A stretch of 20,033 nucleotides of DNA, taken from a virus. Within the stretch, counting starts at the first letter, position 1. Each line of letters opens with the position of its first letter. The stretch is taken from the IMG/VR virus record IMGVR_UViG_3300042465_005814, positions 1 to 20,033 of that record, one strand, 5' to 3'. The notes below the pieces were generated by a model. It did not search any database. It was not told where the DNA came from and saw nothing but the letters and a program-made list of their open reading frames with translations. Made by a program: the position numbers and the translations under genes. Positions 7,071-13,053 of this stretch are shown piece by piece.

Positions 7071-7222
7071 AAAAATTCAAACAGTTTATACAGGGCACTA
7101 CACTTTCGCAAGAAGAGTGGGAAGAAGAAGTTTTTGGTCCAGAATTAATTGAGACACCCGAACAAGTGGGTAGCGAAGACCAAGAAAAAGAAATTCAGCA
7201 TTTGAAGAACATGGGAAATTGA
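7067..7222 (+). CDS. 51-aa acidic protein of unknown function, coupled to kinase and gp5
   Basis: The ATG overlaps the kinase stop (ATGA), and its own stop overlaps the gp5 ATG (TGATG), so it is tightly locked into the operon. A longer frame opening at 7010 exists, but the overlapping ATG at 7067 is the natural start. The 51-aa product has 11 Glu and 1 Asp against 5 Lys and is probably largely helical or disordered. It begins MKKFKQFI, which resembles the N-terminal capsid-targeting peptide of T4 internal head proteins (MKTYQEFIAE in IPIII), but a clear gp21-type cleavage site is missing. It could be a partner or inhibitor of the kinase, a hub-assembly factor, or a packaged peptide. No family is recognised. 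Confidence 0.7.
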   Translation: MKKFKQFIQGTTLSQEEWEEEVFGPELIETPEQVGSEDQEKEIQHLKNMGN

Positions 7223-7848
7223 TGAGAAATTTTATTGGGCAAGATGGGTTTGTTTGGTGGATTGGAGTTGTTGAAGATATCAACGACCCGTTGACGCTGG
7301 GCAGATGCAAAGTGCGATGCTTTGGATATCATCCTGCAAAATCAACTAATCAAGTCCCAACTGAAGACTTACCATTTGCACTATCGATTCATCCTTTAAA
7401 TACTCCAAACCTTTATGCGACACCTAGGGTGGGCGAATGGGTTTTTGGTTTCTTCTTAGATGCGTTGACTGCACAAGAGCCTGCAATTTTAGGATATCTT
7501 CCTGCAATTCCACAAGCCGCCGCAGAGTATTTTGGTGCAACACCTAGTCTAACTAGAAATTTTGCAAGCGTATCTAATAAAAGTGATATTTTATGGGACG
7601 CAAACGGATCAAGCATCAAACTTGGATCTTCAGGTGGTATAAGTATTGTTGCAAACACTCATAGTATAATTACTTCAGACAAAACTCTTACCCTCAATGG
7701 AACAGAAAATTTAGTCCTTACTGATAGCAAAAATGTAACAACTCTTGACCAAATTCTCATTAGAATAAAAGCATTAGAGGACAGATTGAATAGTCCAACA
7801 ACTGAACTAGTACCCAATACATCAATCACAGTTATAACAAATATCTAA
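7222..7848 (+). CDS. 5: Short gp5-like baseplate spike protein with OB domain, no lysozyme
   Basis: A 208-aa protein. Residues 1-100 or so are the gp5 N-terminal OB domain: GFVWWIGVVEDINDPLTLGR, then VRCFGYHP, PTEDLPFALSIHP, GEWVFGFFLDAL and ILGYLPAIPQ. This domain seats the spike trimer on the gp27 hub. T4 gp5 (575 aa) continues with a lysozyme domain and a long beta-helix. Here the lysozyme is absent, and the rest is short: a Gly/Ser-rich beta segment (SSIKLGSSGGISIVANTHSI, LTLNGTENLVLTD) followed by a short coiled-coil-like helix (ILIRIKALEDRL). The phage must therefore breach the wall with another enzyme or by other means. The ATG overlaps the upstream stop; a TTG one codon earlier is possible but less likely. 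Confidence 0.88.
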   Translation: MRNFIGQDGFVWWIGVVEDINDPLTLGRCKVRCFGYHPAKSTNQVPTEDLPFALSIHPLNTPNLYATPRVGEWVFGFFLDALTAQEPAILGYLPAIPQAAAEYFGATPSLTRNFASVSNKSDILWDANGSSIKLGSSGGISIVANTHSIITSDKTLTLNGTENLVLTDSKNVTTLDQILIRIKALEDRLNSPTTELVPNTSITVITNI

Positions 7849-7915
7849 AATCACAGTCTACACAGTAATATAGCATACTGTCAAGCAAAAGTCAACATTT
7901 TATAAGGAAATAATA
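7849..7915 (+). other. 67-base gap before the Hc1-like gene, with small hairpin
   Basis: This is one of the longest non-coding gaps in the window. It holds an inverted repeat ACAGTA-(8 bases)-TACTGT at about 7862-7881, with no T-run behind it, so a rho-independent terminator is unlikely. No NATAAATA octamer is present. An AAGGA site at 7904-7908, eight bases before the ATG, serves the small gene that follows. The hairpin could be an mRNA processing or stability element, or chance. Confidence 0.35.
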
Positions 7916-8092
7916 ATGACAAATCACGAAAACTTAGTAAATTTATTTGAATCATATCTTGCAGAGAGCGCAAAGTTTGACGAAAAAGGAAACAAAGCGG
8001 CTGGCACTAGAGCGAGAAAAGCATTAGCAGAGTTCACTAAAGCCGCAAAAGAACGAAGAAAAGAAATTCAAGACGCAAAAACGGCAGAATAA
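7916..8092 (+). CDS. 58-aa histone H1/Hc1-like basic protein
   Basis: ATG at 7916 with an AAGGA site eight bases upstream; the frame closes with TAA at 8090-8092. The product is a short, wholly helical-looking protein. Residues 20-50 read KFDEKGNKAAGTRARKALAE then FTKAAKERRKE. This matches the core of the Hc1 (bacterial histone H1-like) family, whose chlamydial members carry a GNKAAAQRVRT segment followed by a K/R-rich helix; similar short Hc1-like proteins occur in marine T4-like phages. A DNA-binding or packing role is likely by family. The N-terminal segment MTNHENLVNLFESYLAES contains LAE/S, which fits the T4 gp21 prohead-protease consensus. Removal of residues 1-17 would raise the net charge from about +2 to about +5. 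It sits between gp5 and gp25, outside any known baseplate role. Confidence 0.75.
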   Translation: MTNHENLVNLFESYLAESAKFDEKGNKAAGTRARKALAEFTKAAKERRKEIQDAKTAE

Positions 8093-8096
8093 CAGA

Positions 8097-8104
8097 CATA
8101 AATA
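8097..8104 (+). promoter_or_regulatory. Possible late promoter CATAAATA upstream of gp25
   Basis: CATAAATA fits the NATAAATA late-promoter form and lies in the 22-base gap before gp25. It is only ten bases before the ATG, so a transcript from it would have almost no leader. It may therefore be a weak promoter for downstream genes, or chance in AT-rich DNA. Confidence 0.35.
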
Positions 8105-8114
8105 AAAGAAAAAA

Positions 8115-8498
8115 ATGGCAGATATTGTATTTTATAAAGATTTACCTTTAGATTTCACACCTCATCCTGTGACTGGTGACGTTCGTCCCATCACAAATGA
8201 AGTTGCGATTAAAAGGTCTTTGTCTAATTTAATTAACACACCAAAAGGCACACGTCCATTTATGCCCGACTATGGTAGCAGTGTTAAAAATTATCTGTTC
8301 TCCAGAAATGGCGCATTTACATTATATGAACTTAGAAACAGTCTTAAAATTGACATTGAAAAATATGAAAAACGTATAACTTTAAAAGACATAAAGGTTA
8401 ACTACTCGGATGATGGATTTGATATCAAGTTGGAATATACCATTAAAAATGCGACTGGTATTTCAGGTCTACAAACAACAATCAAGAGGACAGCATAA
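8115..8498 (+). CDS. 25: Baseplate wedge protein gp25
   Basis: A 127-aa protein of the GPW/gp25 family (T4 gp25, 132 aa; the same fold as TssE of type VI secretion). Family marks are the N-terminal FTPHPVTGDV segment, then NEVAIKRSLSNLINTPKGTR at 28-47, continuing PFMPDYGSSVKNYLFS. In most members the core glutamate motif reads EPR or G.R.f.p.fG; here it is KGTRPFMPDYGS. gp25 sits at the inner wedge with gp6 and gp53, where the sheath starts to polymerise. The C-terminal half (RITLKDIKVNYSDDGFDIKL then EYTIK) is the usual beta-sheet. Its stop overlaps the gp6 start (TAATG). Confidence 0.94.
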   Translation: MADIVFYKDLPLDFTPHPVTGDVRPITNEVAIKRSLSNLINTPKGTRPFMPDYGSSVKNYLFSRNGAFTLYELRNSLKIDIEKYEKRITLKDIKVNYSDDGFDIKLEYTIKNATGISGLQTTIKRTA

Positions 8499-10315
8499 TG
8501 GCATCCGATAATAATTTAAAACTAGATGCGTTAGATTTTCAAGGGATCAAAACCAACTTTAAATCTTATCTACAAGCGCAAGATCAATTCAGAGACTATA
8601 ACTTTGAAGGCTCTGGACTTAACGTTTTGCTTGATCTGTTGGCGTATAACACATACTACAATTCATTCTACCTAAACATGGTAGCCGCTGAAGCATTCTT
8701 GCCGACAGCACAAAAAAGAAATTCAGTTGTTAACTTAGCTAAGTCATTAAACTATACGCCACGTTCAATCACATCTGCATCTATTAGTGGAACTGCAACA
8801 TTGACACTTACTAGTTCTCCAGTAAGTATAACTATTCCTGCGTATACTTCCTTTAGAGGTGCAGTAGATGGAAAAACATTTAACTTTTTAAACACAAGTT
8901 CAATTATTGTTACTCCATTGGCTGGTGTTTATAGCACAACAATGTCTCTCAAAGAGGGAAGATATATTAACAGAAGATATTCGGTAAATCTGAATGATTC
9001 GGATCAAAGATTTTTAATTCCAAATAAAGATGTAGACACATCAACATTGACTGTTAGTGTTTTAAATTCTTCGGTTGATAGTACGACAAGAACATTTTCA
9101 AGAGTTACTAATTTGGTTGAAGTCACATCTACAACTAGAGTTTATTACATTGAAGAAGTTGAAGATGGACAATTTGAAATTAAATTTGGCGATGGTATTT
9201 TTGGTGTAGCATTGGATGCGGGCAATATTGTTGTGCTTGAATATCTTGTTTCTAACGGCATCTCAGCAAATGACATTCAAACATTGACATATGCAGATGC
9301 TATTGCAGGCGTGACAACAATTACCTTTGTTGCATCTGATCCAGCCGCAGGTGGAGCAGACAGAGAAACAATTAGTAAAATTAAATTTAACGCACCAAAA
9401 GCATATGAAGCACAAAATCGTGTGGTGACAGCCGATGACTATAAAACATTAATGCTACAGCAAGCGACAGTAGATTCTTGCGTTGTGTGGGGTGGTGAAG
9501 ATAATGATCCACCAACATTTGGAAAAGTGTTCATTGCAATCAAACCAGTAACTGGCGATGTGCTGACTGCAACAGAAAAACTCAACTTAATTAATTCGAT
9601 AATTAAACCTAAAAAGGTTTTAACTATATCTACAGAAATTGTTGACCCCGAATACATTTATATTATTGTTGACACGATTGTGAAGTATCAATCTGATGCA
9701 ACAGTATCAACTTCGGCTGAAATTAAACAACTCGTACTTGATACAATTAAAACGTACAATACAGATGAAATCAATCAATTCTCAAAATATTTTAGATATT
9801 CAAAATTATCTAGACTGATTGACGTTTCTGAAAGATCAATATTAAGTAGCGTAACTATAGCAAAAATGAGAAAAGAACTTGACGTTCAATTGGGTGTAGG
9901 CACACGATATGAGATTAATTTCTCGAATGCAATTGACGGCGCAACAATTGGTAGACCATCAACTCACCCATTTGGTGTTGGTAATAAAATCACATCTAAT
10001 GAATTTACTTTAGGTGGATTTTCAAATTGTTTTTTAGAAGATAACAATGGTATAATTCGTATATACAGAGTATTGGGCATTGAAAACATTGCAGTTTCTA
10101 CCAATGCTGGAACAATTAACTACACTACGGGCAAAATTGTTCTAACAAATTTTGCGCCAACATCATTTACTGATGCCGGCACAACATTAAAAATAACTGC
10201 AACACCGCAAGATAAAGACATTCTTCCATTAAGAGGTCAGATTATTGCAATTAGAGATGCAGACATTACAGTTACAATGGTTGACGATAAAACAATTAGT
10301 TTAGTTAGCAGATAA
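8498..10315 (+). CDS. 6: Baseplate wedge protein gp6
   Basis: A 605-aa protein corresponding to T4 gp6 (660 aa), which forms the inner ring of the baseplate as dimers joining neighbouring wedges. Recognised parts are the N-terminal helix region LDALDFQGIKTNFKSYLQAQ at 8-27, continuing DQFRDYNFEGSGLNVLLDLLAYNT, and the LPTAQKRNSVVNLAKSLNYT segment at about 67-86. A beta domain follows (ITIPAYTSFRGAVDGKTFNF), then the gpJ-like core with ISKIKFNAPKAYEAQNRVVT at about 288-307 and ADDYKTLML. The final 100 residues form a separate beta domain. A GAGGA site lies near 8485-8489. The ATG overlaps the gp25 stop, and gp7 begins two bases after its own stop, so the three wedge genes are coupled. Confidence 0.93.
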   Translation: MASDNNLKLDALDFQGIKTNFKSYLQAQDQFRDYNFEGSGLNVLLDLLAYNTYYNSFYLNMVAAEAFLPTAQKRNSVVNLAKSLNYTPRSITSASISGTATLTLTSSPVSITIPAYTSFRGAVDGKTFNFLNTSSIIVTPLAGVYSTTMSLKEGRYINRRYSVNLNDSDQRFLIPNKDVDTSTLTVSVLNSSVDSTTRTFSRVTNLVEVTSTTRVYYIEEVEDGQFEIKFGDGIFGVALDAGNIVVLEYLVSNGISANDIQTLTYADAIAGVTTITFVASDPAAGGADRETISKIKFNAPKAYEAQNRVVTADDYKTLMLQQATVDSCVVWGGEDNDPPTFGKVFIAIKPVTGDVLTATEKLNLINSIIKPKKVLTISTEIVDPEYIYIIVDTIVKYQSDATVSTSAEIKQLVLDTIKTYNTDEINQFSKYFRYSKLSRLIDVSERSILSSVTIAKMRKELDVQLGVGTRYEINFSNAIDGATIGRPSTHPFGVGNKITSNEFTLGGFSNCFLEDNNGIIRIYRVLGIENIAVSTNAGTINYTTGKIVLTNFAPTSFTDAGTTLKITATPQDKDILPLRGQIIAIRDADITVTMVDDKTISLVSR

Positions 10316-10317
10316 AA

Positions 10318-12990
10318 ATGAATGACGCATTTTTCAAGCCCTCATTAAACGTAGGCTCTTTTATAGGTGAAAATCCTTCTGTTAATACAGAAAGATTTTT
10401 GCTGTTTATAAAAGCATATTATGAGTGGATGCAATCTACAACATTGACACTAACAAGTAAAACTGGTACGTTTGTAATAGGCGAAACTGTTGTTGGTGCG
10501 TCTTCTGGTGCATCAGCCACAATTATAGAAGTTAAAGCAAATTCTATTATAGTTCAATTAGTATCAAGAACAATATTTGATTACAGTGAAATCGTCAATG
10601 GACAAACATCAAGTGCGACTGCAACTATCAGCACAATCAAAGATAATATTGGACGTGCTTCTGGTAACTTATTAAATTATAAAACACTTGAAACATCTGT
10701 TGACAAATATGTTGATTATCTAAGAGAAGAATTATATCCTAGTATACCTGCAACACACTATGGAGATAAAAGATTAGTTGCACAATACTTCAAAGATTTT
10801 TTTGAATCTAAGAGTAATGAGCAGTCTTATCGGTTTTTGTTTAAATTATTATATGATGAAAATATCGAATTTTATTATCCAGGAACTGACATTCTTCGTG
10901 TGTCGGATGGTAATTTTGAAAAGACTCAGATTATCAGAACGGTTGCTATATCAGCCGACACTAGGGATATATTTTTATTCTTAAATAAAACTATTCGTGG
11001 TGAAACTTCTGGTGTTCTTGCAAACGTAGTTGACATTAAAAAATTCTTTATTGGTTCGTTAGAAGTTGCTGAGATGACACTCAAACTTGTGAGTGGAACA
11101 TTTGCCGCTGGTGAGACTATTGTCGATATTGATGATGAAGATTTATCTACAACAATTTATGGCATTGTATCAAGTATTACAATTGTGGATGGTGGTTCTG
11201 GATATGAAGATGGAAATATTATTACCATTACTGGTAATGGATCCGAAGCGCAAGCTAAAGTTTCATCAATTAAAGAATCACCAATTAGTGCATTAAAAGT
11301 AAATACAATCGGGCATGGTTATCAATTAAATACTGAAGCAATAATTAACAACTCAGGAACTGGTGGTACTGGTTTTCTTTTTGAAGTTTCTGAACTCGCA
11401 AACACATACACAGTAACTTCTGGTGCAAATACATATACTGTTGGTGAAATTTCTAAATTATCTATTATTAATAGAGGTGAAGGATATTTCAAAAAACCAA
11501 CTGTCACATTAGAAGATACGACAATTTCTTCTTTAGGATTGTTGTCCAATAATCTAATTACAATTGTCAATGCTGGTTCTAATTATGGCGTTGGAAACAC
11601 ATTAATATTTACTGGTGGTGCTGGCGCAAATGCGGCTGGGCAAATTGCATCTGTTGTAGAAACTACGACATTCGATCTTCTGTTTGAAGACGGCTTTCAA
11701 ATGAAAGCTGATGGCAGTTATTACGATATCATTAAGAATGAAGATTGGTTAGTAACAGGTCCAATCAAACGTATTGAACTAACAAATTTCGGTACTGGAT
11801 ATACTTCAGCAAATTTACCTTCAATCACTATATCCACAACAACTGGTTCTAGTGCAAATCTAATAGCAACAAATATTCAAGGTAAAACTGCAAACGTTAG
11901 TGTAGACACTTCAAATAACATTACAGGTATAGGTTCGATTCGTGCTGTTGAAATTACCAATTTTGGTATCAACTATAGTGCGGCTAACGCATCTGCATCC
12001 ACTATTGGTGATGGCAATGCAATATTGACTCCAGTTATTTCGGGTCTTGGAATTAAAGAAGGTGTTTTTCTAGATGATGATGGCAAAATTAATTTCAAAA
12101 TTATTCAAGACTCATATTACTATCAAGATTACTCTTACGTTATTAAGAGTGGATTAGCATTTCAAACATATTCTGATACACTAAAGACAATTATTCACCC
12201 TGCTGGATTGCAATCTTTTGGTGAAATTTTATTGTTCACTGAACTTGATTTGACAATGTTGATGAGTAGCACAATAAGTACAATTGAAAATATTAATGAA
12301 TATGTAGTGTATATACTCAGTACTCTGGATGTTCAGAATTCTATGGTGAATTCTGAAAGTTTGGTGGAGTTTGAATTAGCTTTGAATGCCAATACTGCTA
12401 TTATTCAAAATGATAAATCTTACACAGTATTTCCAGGATCAGATGTAATTTCTACAGAAATTGATGTAATAAATAAAGAATATGTTATAAACATTGAGAA
12501 TGATGTTGCAAATTTATCCGATATATCTGTTGCATCATCTATAAGTTTTGGCTTTGTGTCAGATATTGGATTATATCCAACATTTGGCGATATTGAAATA
12601 CAGTATCTTTCATTAGAGCAATTATTGGAGTATTCTGAAACAACTTTCAATACGACATACGTACCAACTGAAACATATCTTACTGCTTGGAAATTAATTC
12701 AAGGAACAATTAGCTTTTCAACGTATTCATATTCTTCAACACAAATATCGCAATATGCAAATGTTCAAATATCGACTCTTCAATCGGCTACGTTCTTGTC
12801 TAGTATAAATCATGTCACAGGAACAGGCACTAATTTCTTATTGGATTTTGCTGTGAATGACACATTTTTGGCAAATAATGAGTTCGGAACAGTGAGTATT
12901 CTTTTTAGTAATACTGAGATGGACATTTATGTTCCTCCATCAAGTCCGTATACCAATGTTCCTGCATATAAAATCATAGCTGGACCATAA
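10318..12990 (+). CDS. 7: Baseplate wedge protein, gp7-like, with inserted beta repeats
   Basis: An 890-aa protein. Two landmarks tie it to T4 gp7 (1032 aa): YFKDFFESKSNEQSYRFLFK at about 157-176, followed by LLYDENIEFYYPG, against T4 RFFESRSYDFYSTKGIEASYKFLFKVLYNEEVEI; and IIHPAGLQSFGEILLF near 624, against T4 IRFVHPVGFGFIAITLL. gp7 is the main outer arm of the wedge. The large N-terminal region of T4 gp7 is missing, and the frame begins with FFKPSLNVGSFIGENPS, like the part of T4 gp7 just before the helical core. Between the landmarks lie GTFxxGET modules (about 46-105 and 222-280) and a run of five or so GxGY beta repeats (about 283-580). The C-terminal 250 residues are beta-rich and include VTGTGTNF at about 832. 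Homology of the core is firm; the repeats are lineage-specific. Confidence 0.8.
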   Translation: MNDAFFKPSLNVGSFIGENPSVNTERFLLFIKAYYEWMQSTTLTLTSKTGTFVIGETVVGASSGASATIIEVKANSIIVQLVSRTIFDYSEIVNGQTSSATATISTIKDNIGRASGNLLNYKTLETSVDKYVDYLREELYPSIPATHYGDKRLVAQYFKDFFESKSNEQSYRFLFKLLYDENIEFYYPGTDILRVSDGNFEKTQIIRTVAISADTRDIFLFLNKTIRGETSGVLANVVDIKKFFIGSLEVAEMTLKLVSGTFAAGETIVDIDDEDLSTTIYGIVSSITIVDGGSGYEDGNIITITGNGSEAQAKVSSIKESPISALKVNTIGHGYQLNTEAIINNSGTGGTGFLFEVSELANTYTVTSGANTYTVGEISKLSIINRGEGYFKKPTVTLEDTTISSLGLLSNNLITIVNAGSNYGVGNTLIFTGGAGANAAGQIASVVETTTFDLLFEDGFQMKADGSYYDIIKNEDWLVTGPIKRIELTNFGTGYTSANLPSITISTTTGSSANLIATNIQGKTANVSVDTSNNITGIGSIRAVEITNFGINYSAANASASTIGDGNAILTPVISGLGIKEGVFLDDDGKINFKIIQDSYYYQDYSYVIKSGLAFQTYSDTLKTIIHPAGLQSFGEILLFTELDLTMLMSSTISTIENINEYVVYILSTLDVQNSMVNSESLVEFELALNANTAIIQNDKSYTVFPGSDVISTEIDVINKEYVINIENDVANLSDISVASSISFGFVSDIGLYPTFGDIEIQYLSLEQLLEYSETTFNTTYVPTETYLTAWKLIQGTISFSTYSYSSTQISQYANVQISTLQSATFLSSINHVTGTGTNFLLDFAVNDTFLANNEFGTVSILFSNTEMDIYVPPSSPYTNVPAYKIIAGP
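10453..11296 (+). repeat. GTFxxGETV-type modules in gp7 coding region
   Basis: Within gp7 the pattern GTF-x2-GET-x-V followed by GASSGASATI-like Gly/Ser/Ala turns and hydrophobic strands recurs: SKTGTFVIGETVVGASSGAS, NGQTSSATATIS, IRGETSGVLANVV and SGTFAAGETIVDID. The same pattern occurs in gp8 (SGTFTVDETITSGSNTASLI and GGTSGATATIAAI). These look like small beta-hairpin modules. The copies have diverged at the DNA level, so they are protein-level repeats and not recent duplications. Confidence 0.55.
11167..12060 (+). repeat. GxGY beta repeats in gp7 coding region
   Basis: A tandem series of 40-80-residue units, each with a strand, then G-x-G-Y or a variant, then a second strand and a Gly-rich turn: ITIVDGGSGYEDGNIITITG, VNTIGHGYQLNTEAIINN, LSIINRGEGYFKKPTVTLED, ITIVNAGSNYGVGNTLIFTG, IELTNFGTGYTSANLPSITI and VEITNFGINYSAANA. 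The same unit occurs in gp8. It probably builds an elongated beta structure on the outer wedge. Confidence 0.65.
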
Positions 12991-13006
12991 AATCGACAAA
13001 TCGTTG

Positions 13007-13014
13007 TATAAATA
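13007..13014 (+). promoter_or_regulatory. Perfect T4-type late promoter TATAAATA before gp8
   Basis: An exact match to the T4 late-promoter octamer in the 63-base gap between gp7 and gp8. The spacing leaves a leader of roughly 30 bases with an AAAGGA ribosome-binding site at 13041-13046, eight bases before the ATG. T4-type late promoters are read by host polymerase with a gp55-like sigma factor and gp33/gp45-like helpers, none of which is in this window. This would give gp8 and the DUF4815 gene their own late transcript. Confidence 0.75.
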
Positions 13015-13053
13015 AGTAAATGAAATACTACTTCCACAGTAAAGGACAAACAC

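Noticed and set aside
7098-7310. 70-aa open frame on the minus strand opposite the 51-aa gene and the start of gp5
   Set aside because: It is antisense to two tightly coupled plus-strand genes and has no ribosome-binding site or family match that I can see.
12468-12475. AATAAATA on the plus strand inside gp7
   Set aside because: It is within the coding frame more than 500 bases before the next gene; likely chance in AT-rich sequence.
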